DNA from: Actinomycetota bacterium
GTDB lineage: Bacteria > Actinomycetota > Actinomycetes > Nanopelagicales > Nanopelagicaceae
NCBI GenBank assembly: GCA_014377015.1
Contig: JACMQL010000011.1
Location: 1-64,000 of the forward strand
DNA length: 64,000 nucleotides
Reading direction: 5' to 3'
Shown: positions 21,824-31,223 of the stretch, in pieces
How positions within the stretch are numbered: the first letter of the stretch is position 1
Layout: each line of letters starts with the position of its first letter
The notes under the pieces: model-generated
Seen by the model: only the letters and a program-made list of their open reading frames with translations
Databases searched by the model: none
Told to the model about the DNA's origin: nothing
Position numbers and translations under genes: made by a program

Positions 21824-23397
21824 AGATTCTCGATTAGAGAATAAATCTCTTTGATGGTCCGTGCGTTTGTTGCACGGTCGGGAACATCAGCGACAACTAC
21901 TGACAACCCTCTAATCGGCATCGTGAGTTTCTCCAGCAAATCATCTATGTTTTCTACTTTTGCGGTGGGAATTCCCATTGCCTGCGCAATTGCAGCCGGA
22001 TCCTTACCGTGCGGAGTTCCGAAAATTTCCTCAAAGCCCACAACATTTGCTTGCGGCAACGTGGAAAAAATCCCGCCGCCGTCATTGTTGATTACCAGAA
22101 TTCTCAGGTCAATATTCTCTGCACCGATCAGTCCGGTGATGTCGTGCAGAAAGGAGAGATCTCCAAGAATCGCAAGTGTGGATTTTCTTTGAGAAGCAAC
22201 TCCAAGTGCCGAAGAAATGTTGCCGTCGATTCCTGCCAATCCGCGATTTGCAAAGACTTCTAAACCTTCGCGCGGCTGGGCAAACGCTTCTATGTCGCGC
22301 ACAGGCCTTGAGGACGCTACGTATACAGAAGTTCCTGCCGGAAGCGCTGCGGCAACATGTCGGGCAATACTCGGCTCTGACCAAGCGGGCAATCTGTCGA
22401 ACAGGGCAGATGTACGCTCGCTGTATTGTTGCCACTGGCTCAGCCAGGCTGCGTCGTTCGCGATAGATCTTTTCAGAATTGGCAACTGTGAGAACAGTTC
22501 GTCAGCTTGTCGTCGAAAATCCACGGTTGAGATCTTCGGGTCAATCACGATTTCACGAACTGCTAACTTCACAAAGGCGTTGGTCGAACGAGAAAGAGTT
22601 GACCGTCCGATCACAATTACAACGTCAGCCTTGAGAATTTGACGAATAGTCTCGGAAGCAAGAAAGAGCGCGCTATGCGCAACCGTTCCAGGAAATGAAA
22701 GTGGGTCTTCGGCAATAACTGGCCAGCCGAGTTCATTCGCGAACGTTTCTACGTCGCCGGCATTAATGCCACCATGATCATGGCCGATGACAAGGACACC
22801 GCGAGATTGTGTGATTTCACATATCTCGCGGGGCTTTATTGCCTCGTCTGGGATCGTCGGAACTTCAAGTCCGGTCAACCAATCGTTGTCATCATCGGGA
22901 AGAAGCGGCTCATCAAACTGCACGTTGAGATGGACTGGTCCTGCACTGAGTGCAGCAAAAGCCGCAGACAAATCTACTTCCGAATCTGCAAGATCAAGGC
23001 TGCACGTTACCGCGCTGCCGAAGAGCGATGCCTGCAAGGTAGTTTGATTGGCGCCTGTTTCGCGCAAACGTGCCGGGCGATCAGCAGTGATTGCCAAGAG
23101 TGGCACCTTGGAATGTCGAGCCTCAAGAATTGCTGGATGGTAGTTGGCCGTTGCCGTGCCACTCGTACAAAGGATGGCTACTGGACGTTGAGTGGCCTTG
23201 GCAATTCCTAACGCGAAAAAACCAGCAGTGCGTTCATCGATTCGGACATGAAGCTTGAGCAAACCCTTTTCTTTCGCTTGAAAAAGTGCAATCGACAACG
23301 GAGCGTTCCGCGATCCCGGTGATATAACGACATCCGTGATTCCACTGCGGATAAGGTCAAGAGTTATTTTCCGAGCCAGAGTTGTTGCGGAGTTCAT
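21820..23397 (-). CDS. menD: SEPHCHC synthase (MenD)
   Basis: This is a 525-residue thiamine diphosphate enzyme that joins 2-oxoglutarate to isochorismate. The N-terminal half has VVISPGSRNAPLSIAL and IDERTAGFFALGIAKA, with the glutamate that activates the cofactor. The C-terminal half has FANRGLAGIDGNISSALG and the ThDP-binding region GDLSFLHDITGL...NNDGGGIFS. The frame is open to 23445, but the ATG at 23397 overlaps the menC stop (ATGA) and gives the usual short start, so it was chosen. The order menB-menC-menD reads as one minus-strand operon. Confidence 0.95.
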   Translation of the reverse strand: MNSATTLARKITLDLIRSGITDVVISPGSRNAPLSIALFQAKEKGLLKLHVRIDERTAGFFALGIAKATQRPVAILCTSGTATANYHPAILEARHSKVPLLAITADRPARLRETGANQTTLQASLFGSAVTCSLDLADSEVDLSAAFAALSAGPVHLNVQFDEPLLPDDDNDWLTGLEVPTIPDEAIKPREICEITQSRGVLVIGHDHGGINAGDVETFANELGWPVIAEDPLSFPGTVAHSALFLASETIRQILKADVVIVIGRSTLSRSTNAFVKLAVREIVIDPKISTVDFRRQADELFSQLPILKRSIANDAAWLSQWQQYSERTSALFDRLPAWSEPSIARHVAAALPAGTSVYVASSRPVRDIEAFAQPREGLEVFANRGLAGIDGNISSALGVASQRKSTLAILGDLSFLHDITGLIGAENIDLRILVINNDGGGIFSTLPQANVVGFEEIFGTPHGKDPAAIAQAMGIPTAKVENIDDLLEKLTMPIRGLSVVVADVPDRATNARTIKEIYSLIENL

Positions 23398-24383
23398 GCA
23401 ATCCACTCCTCTCGTGCCACTTGATCGCGAGCGCCTGCATCCCACGTCTGCATCACTCTCTCACGCCAGAAGGTATACCGATCAGGTGTCGCTTCATACT
23501 TTGCGAGCGCTTCGAGAGTGGGCATCACTTGCGCTACCTGTATTCGACCATCGACGAGTGGAAATTCTGCGACATCGCCCGCCAGCAACTGACCAGTGGC
23601 TAACCCAGCGGAGAATGTTTGACTATCGAAAGATGCGGCAAGGCGTAAGCCAGTGGAAATACCCACCGCCGAATCCAAAGCGCTCGACACAACACTCGGA
23701 AGACCGTGGTGATCAGCGATTTCGCGCGCGCGCCGAATTCCGCCAAGAGGAGCGACTTTGAGCATTACGACATCTACTGCGCCGCGCAGATCTAGAGCAA
23801 ACGGGTCTGCCGATTTTCTGATTACTTCGTCGCCCGCGATCAAAAATGGGAAACCTATTTTCTTCTTTAATTCTCGTAATTCATCCAGCGTTGCGCATGG
23901 TTGTTCGACGTATTCGATTTCTCCAAAGTTTTCGTAGGTGGCTCGCAGCGCCGTGACAGCTTGGTCCACACTCCAATTTCCATTCACATCCAATCGAATT
24001 CTGGCAGAGGGCCGAGCAGATTTTGCGTGCGAAATTCTGACTAAATCCTCTTGCAGATTTGCACCAACTTTTATTTTTATGGTGTCACATCCTGGAAACC
24101 ACGACAAAATTTCGGCAACCTTTTCCTGACCGTTGACAGCAGGCAGCGTTGCGTTGACACGAATCCACTCGTGCTTCGCAATTGGAGCCGGGACACAAGC
24201 TGATTCAATTGCGCTGACCAACCAAGGAATACTCTCGCGCGGACCGTATTCCAAAAATGGTGCGAACTCACCCCACCCGGCAGCTCCGCTGAATAACGCC
24301 ACCTCTCGATGGGTTATCGAGCGAAAATCTGTTTTAGTCGGAAGGTTTACTACGCGAAGGGATTCAAGAATTGAATCAAGCAT
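23394..24383 (-). CDS. menC: o-Succinylbenzoate synthase
   Basis: This is a 329-residue enolase-superfamily dehydratase that forms o-succinylbenzoate from SHCHC. Catalytic elements in order are the lysines of KIKVG (103 and 105), the metal ligands in RLDVNGNW (Asp132), EQPC (Glu160) and AGDE (Asp185), and a C-terminal KVAPLGG lysine. The start follows the menB stop directly (TAA ATG), and the stop overlaps menD. Confidence 0.93.
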   Translation of the reverse strand: MLDSILESLRVVNLPTKTDFRSITHREVALFSGAAGWGEFAPFLEYGPRESIPWLVSAIESACVPAPIAKHEWIRVNATLPAVNGQEKVAEILSWFPGCDTIKIKVGANLQEDLVRISHAKSARPSARIRLDVNGNWSVDQAVTALRATYENFGEIEYVEQPCATLDELRELKKKIGFPFLIAGDEVIRKSADPFALDLRGAVDVVMLKVAPLGGIRRAREIADHHGLPSVVSSALDSAVGISTGLRLAASFDSQTFSAGLATGQLLAGDVAEFPLVDGRIQVAQVMPTLEALAKYEATPDRYTFWRERVMQTWDAGARDQVAREEWIA

Positions 24384-25262
24384 TTATGGTCGCCTTGGAA
24401 ATTTCCCAAAGTCCGGTGGGCGCTTCTCTTTATACGCATCTCTTCCCTCTTGACCTTCTTCAGTCAAATAGAAAAGCAGCGTTGCATCGCCGGCAAGTTG
24501 TTGAACTCCGGCTAGGCCGTCGTCGGCCGCATTCAAACTGGCCTTCAGTAATCGCAACGCCATCGGGGAATTGCGCAGCATCTCGCGACACCACGAAACG
24601 GTTTCGGCTTCTAGTTCGGAGACAGGAACAACTGTGTTGACCAATCCCATCGCGAGGGCTTCACTTGCGGAATATTCGCGAGTGAGAAACCAAATCTCAC
24701 GCGCTTTCTTCTGACCAACATGCGCCGCCAACAATCCGGCTCCGTATCCGCCATCGAAGGATCCGACCTTAGGTCCCGTTTGACCGAATTTGGCGTTTTC
24801 GGCCGCGATCGTGAGATCGCAGACCACATGCAGAACATGTCCGCCACCAATCGCCCAGCCAGCAACCATCGCAACAACTGGCTTAGGAGTGCGCCGAATC
24901 TGGACTTGCAAATCCAGAACATTTAGTCGCCCGATGCCTTTCTTGCCAAGTGCATCGCTTCCTAAGTAGCCGTCATCACCGCGTACGCCGATGTCGCCAC
25001 CCGAGCAAAATGCATCCGTGCCTGCACCGGTCAAAATAATGACTCCGACACTTTCTTCATCGCGGGCAAGTGAAAATGCCGCTTGCAATTCAATAATTGT
25101 TTCTGGTCGGAATGCATTCCTTACATGTGGTCGGTTAATGGTGATTTTGGCGATCCCCTCACCCACCTGGTACAAAATATCTTCAAAGTTTTCGCCACCC
25201 GGACCGACTTCCCAGTCTGGAATAACTCGACTGCCGAACTCTCGCTTGATTGGTCTGCTCAC
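24384..25262 (-). CDS. menB: 1,4-Dihydroxy-2-naphthoyl-CoA synthase
   Basis: This is a 292-residue crotonase-fold enzyme that closes the naphthoquinone ring. Signatures are [32 protein letters not shown], the oxyanion segment [16 protein letters not shown] and [13 protein letters not shown]. The start is GTG, with a strong GGAGGA site just upstream. It opens the menB-C-D transcript, diverging from menE. The N-terminal 25 residues before the crotonase core are typical of MenB. Confidence 0.95.
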   Translation of the reverse strand: MSRPIKREFGSRVIPDWEVGPGGENFEDILYQVGEGIAKITINRPHVRNAFRPETIIELQAAFSLARDEESVGVIILTGAGTDAFCSGGDIGVRGDDGYLGSDALGKKGIGRLNVLDLQVQIRRTPKPVVAMVAGWAIGGGHVLHVVCDLTIAAENAKFGQTGPKVGSFDGGYGAGLLAAHVGQKKAREIWFLTREYSASEALAMGLVNTVVPVSELEAETVSWCREMLRNSPMALRLLKASLNAADDGLAGVQQLAGDATLLFYLTEEGQEGRDAYKEKRPPDFGKFPRRP

Positions 25263-25288
25263 ATTTCCTCCTGCGTAGTCACACCCGA

Positions 25289-25295
25289 TAGCCTA
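25289..25295. promoter_or_regulatory. Divergent overlapping -10 elements, menB and menE
   Basis: The heptamer TAGCCTA at 25289-25295 reads as TAGCCT toward menE on the plus strand and TAGGCT toward menB on the minus strand. It lies 9 bases before the menE ATG, leaving almost no leader, and about 27 bases before the menB GTG, where a GGAGGA site fits in the leader. Confidence 0.5.
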
Positions 25296-25303
25296 CGGCG
25301 GTA

Positions 25304-26392
25304 ATGGAACAGTCAACAAAAGAGCTGCGGCTCATACGCGAATCTCCCGACCTGGATGTGGCACATCTGATGGCCGATCTGGCTCGTGCCCTCGCCGGAA
25401 CTGGCCCCGCACTGGGATTTGGAGACGTTGCGGTGACGCAGGTCTCTCGAAATATATCCGTAGTCATTGCCACAAGTGGATCTACTGGACGTCGAAAAGA
25501 GGTCGGGCTCAGCGCCTCAGCTTTGTTGGCATCTGCGGCGGCGGCAAATAAGAACTTGGGTGCGCATCTCGGACAGGTGTGGTCCTTGCTGCTTCCACTT
25601 ACACACGTGGCAGGGGTCAATGTATTGGTGCGATCCCTGGAGTTAGGCACTCTACCGATCGATCTACGTCATACGAGTAATTATCCAAAAGCAGATTTTA
25701 CGGCGATCGTTCCAACTCAACTTTTTCGCGCACTCAACGGAGATGAAAAACTTCTTGGACATCTGCAGCGCTGCAAAAAGATTCTTGTCGGTGGCGCCGC
25801 ACTCACATCTGACCAAGCCGAAGCGGCGCAATCAAATGGACTCGCAATCATTCCAACGTATGGAATGACGGAAACAAGCGGAGGCTGCGTATACGACGGC
25901 TATCCGCTGGAAGGCGTACAACTACGAATTGTAGATGGCGTAATTCAGATCAAGGGTCCGACTCTTGCCACAACTTATCTCAACGATGCCGAGAAATGGC
26001 ACGACTCCCTTAACGATGGCTGGTTCGTAACCAATGATCTTGGTGAATATCGTTCTGGCAGATTGCATGTACTCGGACGATCCGATGATGTCATCGTCAC
26101 CGGAGGAGAAAAAGTTTCGCTACGTGAAGTTGAAGAATCTCTCTCGCAAAGATTTCCGCAAACACAATTCTGCGCCTTCGTAGTTAAGGACGATGAATGG
26201 GGAGATGCGCTACACGTGGCCCTAGCACCCACGGCTCTGCCGACGGATGAAGAGATTGCAACGCACTTGAATTCCACTTTAGGACCTGCTGCAAAACCGA
26301 AGGGAATCATCCGACTCAGCGAAATTCCGCGCACCGAAATCGGCAAGGTTGATTCTTTGGCGTTGGCTTCACTAGTAAAACTAGACGGATGA
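25304..26392 (+). CDS. menE: o-Succinylbenzoate-CoA ligase
   Basis: This is a 362-residue acyl-CoA synthetase of the ANL superfamily that activates o-succinylbenzoate with ATP and CoA. The phosphate-binding loop TSGSTGRRK is at residues 57-65. Other signatures are IIPTYGMTETSGGC, the hinge region GWFVTNDLGEYRSGRLHVLGR with the conserved Asp, and a C-terminal lysine in TEIGKVDS. It is shorter than E. coli MenE but normal for actinobacteria. No Shine-Dalgarno site is visible and the -10 sits close to the ATG. Its stop overlaps menA as ATGA. Confidence 0.92.
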   Translation: MEQSTKELRLIRESPDLDVAHLMADLARALAGTGPALGFGDVAVTQVSRNISVVIATSGSTGRRKEVGLSASALLASAAAANKNLGAHLGQVWSLLLPLTHVAGVNVLVRSLELGTLPIDLRHTSNYPKADFTAIVPTQLFRALNGDEKLLGHLQRCKKILVGGAALTSDQAEAAQSNGLAIIPTYGMTETSGGCVYDGYPLEGVQLRIVDGVIQIKGPTLATTYLNDAEKWHDSLNDGWFVTNDLGEYRSGRLHVLGRSDDVIVTGGEKVSLREVEESLSQRFPQTQFCAFVVKDDEWGDALHVALAPTALPTDEEIATHLNSTLGPAAKPKGIIRLSEIPRTEIGKVDSLALASLVKLDG

Positions 26393-27240
26393 CATTGGAC
26401 ACCTGGATAAAGGGTGCGCGTCCGCGGACACTTCCTGCTGCCGTCGCACCCGTTGTACTGGCCACCGCACTTGCGGGCAGCAAATTCAAACCCCTTGAGG
26501 CACTCCTTGCGCTGGCCGTCAGCCTCCTTCTGCAAATTGGAGTCAACTACGCCAATGATTACTCCGACGGAATTCGTGGTACCGATAGCGATCGCGTCGG
26601 TCCGCTCAGACTCGTCGGAAGTGGTCTCGCTACTCCAACATCAGTTAAACGCGCCGCCTTCGGTTGCTTCGCGCTGGCTTGTTTGGTCGGATTTTTCCTC
26701 GCTGCGCGCACCTCGTGGTGGATCATTGCGGTGGGCGTCGCCGCGATTGGTGCGGCTTGGTATTACACCGGCGGTTCGTCTCCTTACGGCTACAAAGGAC
26801 TTGGTGAAATCTCCGTCTTTGTATTCTTCGGGATCGTGGCAACTATGGGGTCGTATTACGTGCAAACAGGACAACTAACGCGCCAGAGTTTTCTACTCTC
26901 AATTCCTATGGGCTCTTTGGCTTGCTCCTTGCTCGCGATCAATAATCTTCGGGATCGCGCTAAAGACGAATTGGTAGGAAAGCGCACGCTCGCAGTTCGT
27001 CTTGGAGACAAAGCCAGCCGATACTTTTTTGTGTTGCTTCTGCTTTCTGCTCATGGTGCAGCGATCTTGGTCACACCTTGGGCGCTGCTGACCCTCTTAC
27101 TTCTCCCGCTCACAATCAGACTGATAATTCCAGTCATGCGAGGTGCATCCGGACGCGACCTGATTCCTTTATTGGGTAAAACAGGACAATTCCAAATCCT
27201 CTTCGCAGCCTTGTTAGCAACTATTCTCTGGCTCTCATAA
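26389..27240 (+). CDS. menA: 1,4-Dihydroxy-2-naphthoate polyprenyltransferase
   Basis: This is a 283-residue UbiA-family membrane enzyme that attaches the polyprenyl tail to the naphthoquinone ring. The first aspartate motif NYANDYSDGIRGTD is at about residues 53-66 and a second region NLRDRAKDELVGKRTLAVRLG follows. Eight to nine hydrophobic helices are apparent. It is coupled to menE by a four-base overlap. Its polyprenyl substrate is probably made by the grcC product encoded in the same window. Confidence 0.95.
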   Translation: MTLDTWIKGARPRTLPAAVAPVVLATALAGSKFKPLEALLALAVSLLLQIGVNYANDYSDGIRGTDSDRVGPLRLVGSGLATPTSVKRAAFGCFALACLVGFFLAARTSWWIIAVGVAAIGAAWYYTGGSSPYGYKGLGEISVFVFFGIVATMGSYYVQTGQLTRQSFLLSIPMGSLACSLLAINNLRDRAKDELVGKRTLAVRLGDKASRYFFVLLLLSAHGAAILVTPWALLTLLLLPLTIRLIIPVMRGASGRDLIPLLGKTGQFQILFAALLATILWLS

Positions 27241-27248
27241 CCTGCTAC

Positions 27249-27254
27249 TAGACT
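27249..27254 (+). promoter_or_regulatory. TAGACT -10 element of a leaderless promoter
   Basis: TAGACT ends exactly 6 bases before the ATG at 27261, and no Shine-Dalgarno sequence is present. The predicted transcript therefore begins at the start codon. Confidence 0.4.
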
Positions 27255-27260
27255 TGCACC

Positions 27261-27521
27261 ATGCGTTACTTGATCATCATTGTTCCGATTGCCTTCACCA
27301 TTTATTCATTGGTGGATTGCGCGGGAACTTCTCTAGGAGAAATTCGGAATCTGCCTAAGTGGGCATGGATACTCATCATTCTCTTGGTAGCCCCCTTTGC
27401 CGGGCTTGGTTCAATTGCGTACTGGATTGCTGGACGTCCTCGTCGTCGCGGAGCGGGCGGCGGACCGAAGCGACGCGTGCTTCCTCCAGATGATGATCCA
27501 GATTTCTTGCGTCGCCTCTAA
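27261..27521 (+). CDS. Small membrane protein with PLDc_N-like domain
   Basis: This is an 86-residue protein with two hydrophobic segments (about residues 3-22 and 33-55) separated by a short polar loop GTSLGEIRNLPKWAW. A basic tail GRPRRRGAGGGPKRR follows, then an acidic end PPDDDPDFLRRL. The IIVPIAFTIYSLVDC...LPKWAW pattern matches the phospholipase D N-terminal-like membrane domain (PLDc_N) found as a stand-alone protein beside menaquinone genes in many actinobacteria. No catalytic residues are present. The role is unknown; the context suggests a respiratory or cytochrome-related membrane function. Confidence 0.75.
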   Translation: MRYLIIIVPIAFTIYSLVDCAGTSLGEIRNLPKWAWILIILLVAPFAGLGSIAYWIAGRPRRRGAGGGPKRRVLPPDDDPDFLRRL

Positions 27522-27553
27522 ATAACTCGCGTCGCCATGTTCATCTTGAATAC

Positions 27554-28474
27554 CTAAAGCCCAGAATAAGTATGTTTTCCTGAACCCCAAATATTCACGT
27601 AGACATAATTAAAAAGGAAAGTCGATCCCGCAAAGAGGCAGAGCCAAGCGGCTTTTCTTCCGCGCCACCCGACCGTCACCCGCGCATGTAAGTAGGCCGC
27701 ATAGGCAACCCAGGTGATAAAGGCCCATGTCTCCTTTGGATCCCAACCCCAATATCTCACCCATGCGTTCTCCGCCCAGATTGCGCCGGCGATGACCGCA
27801 AAAGTCCACAGTGGAAAAACAAACGCGACGAGACGGTATGAGAGTTGATCTAAAACTTCTAAGCTCGGCAATCGTTTCGCCCATGCTTTGCGCTCACCGC
27901 GCATTTCCATTGCATCCAGGAGTAGGTATGTCGCAGCAATCGCGTTGGCAAGTAGGAAAACTCCACCAGAAATAATCGCAGCCGAAACATGGATGACTAA
28001 CCAGGTGGATTTCAGCGCTGGCACGAGCGGTGCGCTTGGTCGGTAGAGAATTGTGATTGCAGTGCCGAGAGTGAGCAGCACTGCGATTGAAACCGGCAAT
28101 CCCAACCAGCGCAGATCGTATTTGCGAAGTGCCACTAAATACGCGCCACAGAAAGCCATCGCGCCGGTGATAGAGAATTCGTACATGTTGCCCCAGGGGA
28201 CGCGTCCGGCAGAGACTCCACGCGCGACCACGCCTGCAACTAAAAGTAGAAATCCCAGGATCATGAAAGAGGTTGCGATACGTGCGACTTTCTCAGTCCG
28301 TGTGTAATCCATTGTGCGAGTAAGTGTGTTGCCCGTCTTTGGAGTTGATTCAAGTTCTGGAGTTCGAACCGACCATGCGGTTTCGTAAGCATGTGCAAAA
28401 AATGCCAAAGTGAAAACGGCCATGGATGAATAGATCAAGTAGTTCGATAGATAAGCCCACGAGGAGTTCGTCAT
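27554..28474 (-). CDS. ccsB: Cytochrome c synthase subunit CcsB/CcsA (system II)
   Basis: This is a 306-residue membrane protein of the CcmC/CcsA family that delivers and attaches haem to apocytochrome c. It has about eight helices. The tryptophan-rich WWD-type haem-handling segment is at residues 233-255 (ending RYWGWDPKETWAFITW), and conserved histidines are present in LVIHVSAAI and in the terminal GKHTYSGL. It overlaps resB by ATGA, its partner in the synthase. Naming of this subunit differs (CcsA or CcsB) between groups. Confidence 0.93.
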   Translation of the reverse strand: MTNSSWAYLSNYLIYSSMAVFTLAFFAHAYETAWSVRTPELESTPKTGNTLTRTMDYTRTEKVARIATSFMILGFLLLVAGVVARGVSAGRVPWGNMYEFSITGAMAFCGAYLVALRKYDLRWLGLPVSIAVLLTLGTAITILYRPSAPLVPALKSTWLVIHVSAAIISGGVFLLANAIAATYLLLDAMEMRGERKAWAKRLPSLEVLDQLSYRLVAFVFPLWTFAVIAGAIWAENAWVRYWGWDPKETWAFITWVAYAAYLHARVTVGWRGRKAAWLCLFAGSTFLFNYVYVNIWGSGKHTYSGL

Positions 28475-29949
28475 TTTCCACCTTTCTGTAAATCAGCTAC
28501 CAAATCGCGAATCTCATTCTCAAGTCCTGGCGCACCGTTTTTCGCCAGTCCCGCCACTTCCATTGTGCCGTCTTCTCGGTAGCGAATCCAAATCCTGCGG
28601 CGCCGCGTGAAGAGAGAAGCCAACAAACCGAAGATCGCAACAATTGCACCAAGGAGGGCGTACCTCTTTCCGGGATCTTGGACTATCTGCACATTTACCC
28701 ATGGAGTGACCCCATCGAAACGGATGCTGCCTTCGGTGAAGGTGTAGGTCTGCCCGATTTTCAAAGATTTCAGCCCGATCTTCGCTAATTTGCTGGTGTC
28801 TAATCGGTAGACCGACTGTGGGATTCCTGTATCTAGTCCCAAATCGCCTTTCCAAATTGAAAGAAGTAGTTCAGGGTCTAGCGCCTCAGGAAATGAGGAG
28901 ATTCCCGCACCAGCTTTGGTCCGTGCCTGAGTGGGCAGCAGTGTTGCCACAAAACCCAACTGCGGCTGCGAATCTGGAACCTTTATTGCGCCGAGGGAGG
29001 TCAGATTTCCATCCTGTGGCAATAGCGGGATTGGTCCTTGTAGAACTATCTCTCCAGCGGAATCGCGCACGGTGACATTGACGGAATATCCATTCGCTTG
29101 CAAGTACACATTGGTGTTGCCGAAAGACAGCGGACTATTTACTTTGATGACTTTTTGGAAGGCGGGCGTGCCCGGTTCGGACACTGCGCTCACCGTCAAG
29201 GTGTAGTCCTCCGGCGCATTTGTGATCAAGTTGTACTTGGCAACGAAATCATCCACGGTAATTACAAATGGCGGAAGATTTGTGTCGCGGAAAAGTTTTC
29301 CAAAACTCAAACTATCGTATGTCGTTGGCGTGTTTGTGAATCGTTCCCCCACGTTAACGATCGCTTCACCTTTCATACCGAAGAGAGCACCGAAACTCAC
29401 GCCGATCAAAACAAGTATCAGTGCTAAATGGAAAAACAAGTTTCCAGTCTCACGCAGGTAGCCTTTCTCCGCAGAGATTGCCCCTTCAAACTCACGAATC
29501 CGGAACCTCTTCGCCTTCAACCATGTACGCCCGGCATCAAGTTGATCGCTTCCACCGCTCCAGAATTGGTAGTACTCCATCTTGTCGAGATACTTCGGAG
29601 TCAACGGCGGAAGCGCACGTGCAGCTTTAAAGTGTTCGAAGGTACGAGGGAGCACGCAACCGATAAGCGAAATGAATAACAAGATATAAATTGCGCTAAA
29701 CCAAGGTGAGCCATATACATCGAATAGTGAGAGGCGATCCAAGATCTTTGCCACAGTTGGATCGTTTGCGAAATATTCGCGTACCTTCATCGGATTTTGA
29801 CCGCGCTGAGGAATGAGCGATCCTGGAACTGAAGCGATGGCTAGGAGGAGCAGAAGAATGAGTGCGGTGCGCATACTCGTCAATTGACGCCATAAGAAAC
29901 GAAGGAGGCTACCCGCCCCCAACTCTTGCATTGTCACTTGTTCGCTCAT
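28471..29949 (-). CDS. resB: ResB-like cytochrome c biogenesis protein
   Basis: This is a 492-residue membrane protein with three N-terminal helices, a large extracytoplasmic domain of about 240 residues and a C-terminal helix. It forms the cytochrome c synthase with CcsA. Signatures include SMRTALILLLLLAIASVPGS and HLALILVLIGVSFGALFG. It lies between ccdA and ccsB in one minus-strand operon and starts directly after the ccdA stop. The arrangement resA-ccdA-resB-ccsA is the same as in Mycobacterium Rv0526-Rv0529. Confidence 0.92.
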   Translation of the reverse strand: MSEQVTMQELGAGSLLRFLWRQLTSMRTALILLLLLAIASVPGSLIPQRGQNPMKVREYFANDPTVAKILDRLSLFDVYGSPWFSAIYILLFISLIGCVLPRTFEHFKAARALPPLTPKYLDKMEYYQFWSGGSDQLDAGRTWLKAKRFRIREFEGAISAEKGYLRETGNLFFHLALILVLIGVSFGALFGMKGEAIVNVGERFTNTPTTYDSLSFGKLFRDTNLPPFVITVDDFVAKYNLITNAPEDYTLTVSAVSEPGTPAFQKVIKVNSPLSFGNTNVYLQANGYSVNVTVRDSAGEIVLQGPIPLLPQDGNLTSLGAIKVPDSQPQLGFVATLLPTQARTKAGAGISSFPEALDPELLLSIWKGDLGLDTGIPQSVYRLDTSKLAKIGLKSLKIGQTYTFTEGSIRFDGVTPWVNVQIVQDPGKRYALLGAIVAIFGLLASLFTRRRRIWIRYREDGTMEVAGLAKNGAPGLENEIRDLVADLQKGGK

Positions 29950-30675
29950 CTAAATCACCGGAATAAAATTGCTAATAAATGAGCGAAGTGCATTCATTAT
30001 CTCATTCCAGAAACCGAAGACCTGCAAGAGCCCGATGAGGATCATCGTGACACCTCCTATATTTGTGATCACATTGCCGTGCCGTGACATAAAGTGACGT
30101 AGGCCATGAGACTTATCTAGGAAGAGTCCAGATAAAAGAAAAGGTATTCCAAGTCCGAGGCAGTAACCCAGGGAGAGGATCGCACCGCGCAGCGCGCTGG
30201 CTTCTTGAAATGCGAGCGTCTGTACAGTTGCTAACGCTGGTCCGATGCAGGGCGTCCACCCGACGCCGAAAAGAAAGCCCATTATGGGAGCGCCGAGCAA
30301 TCCTCCCGTTGTCGAAATCTTCGGACGGATCTCTGGCAACATCGGAAATTTTCCCATGAAGACTAGGCCTAAACCGATTGTGAAAACTCCCAGGACGCGC
30401 GTAATGACTTCCTCATGGTTTAGTACTTGCGATCCGATTCCGCCGAAAAGCGCACCGTAAGAGATAAAAAGCGCACTGAATCCCGCAATAAAGAGAAGAG
30501 AGCCGAGGAAAACTTTGCCACGGTTCTTCGACATGCCCGCCGCGTATGAGAGATAGCCCGGCACTAGTGGAAGTACGCACGGCGAAAGAAATGAAATGAG
30601 TCCGGCAGTCAGCGCAAAGAGAAAGGCGACAAGCATCGCGCCATCCAAAAGCTGATTTACAAATAACTCTTTCAC
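29950..30675 (-). CDS. ccdA: CcdA-type thiol-disulfide transmembrane protein
   Basis: This is a 241-residue, six-helix membrane protein that carries reducing power across the membrane to the cytochrome c thioredoxin. The redox cysteines are visible in FLSPCVLPLVPGYLSY (Cys33) and VGWTPCIGPALA (Cys143). The start is a GTG overlapping the resA stop (GTGA). It supplies electrons to ResA so that the haem-binding CXXCH cysteines stay reduced. Confidence 0.94.
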   Translation of the reverse strand: MKELFVNQLLDGAMLVAFLFALTAGLISFLSPCVLPLVPGYLSYAAGMSKNRGKVFLGSLLFIAGFSALFISYGALFGGIGSQVLNHEEVITRVLGVFTIGLGLVFMGKFPMLPEIRPKISTTGGLLGAPIMGFLFGVGWTPCIGPALATVQTLAFQEASALRGAILSLGYCLGLGIPFLLSGLFLDKSHGLRHFMSRHGNVITNIGGVTMILIGLLQVFGFWNEIMNALRSFISNFIPVI

Positions 30676-31223
30676 TTGCCTGCCTTAATTTTATTGATGA
30701 GATCAGTAAGGGAAGCCACGGTTATCTCACCCGAGATGCGGGCGGCAACTTTCCCATTTGCATCAATGATTAATGTTGTGGGAATTGCATTTGCAACTAA
30801 TGTATTTCGAAATTTAATAAGGATCGATTCGTCTACCAAGGTCGGGTAGGTGACTTTAAATCGTTTGACGAAAGCCCGCGCCGTTGAAAAGTTATCTCGT
30901 ATAAGTACACCTACGAAGCTGACTTCGGGATACATCTGAGAAAGTGAAACTAACGCCGGTGCTTCGGCTCGACATGGCGCACACCATGATGCCCAAACAT
31001 TAAGAATCACTACCTTCCCTCGCGGTTGCAGGTATGTGGCTCCCTCCAATGTTTTTCCCGAGATTACTGGGGCAGGCTTTCTTTCCGCCGGTTTGATAAA
31101 TGTGACTACACCATTTCCTGCCACGAAATTCTCAGCCGTACTCGATGATCCCCCACCGGCGCATCCCGAAAGCAGAAGCGCAGAAACGACGACGCTGATG
31201 AGAGAAAGTTTGGACCGCGTCAT
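30672..31223 (-). CDS. resA: ResA/TlpA-like lipoprotein thioredoxin
   Basis: This is a 183-residue lipoprotein with a lipobox LLSGC (Cys21) after a hydrophobic signal. A thioredoxin fold follows, with the redox pair WASWCAPCRAEAP (Cys81 and Cys84) and the cis-proline region NAIPTTLIID. It would reduce apocytochrome c on the outer face of the membrane, taking electrons from CcdA. It overlaps both neighbours by four bases. Confidence 0.92.
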   Translation of the reverse strand: MTRSKLSLISVVVSALLLSGCAGGGSSSTAENFVAGNGVVTFIKPAERKPAPVISGKTLEGATYLQPRGKVVILNVWASWCAPCRAEAPALVSLSQMYPEVSFVGVLIRDNFSTARAFVKRFKVTYPTLVDESILIKFRNTLVANAIPTTLIIDANGKVAARISGEITVASLTDLINKIKAGK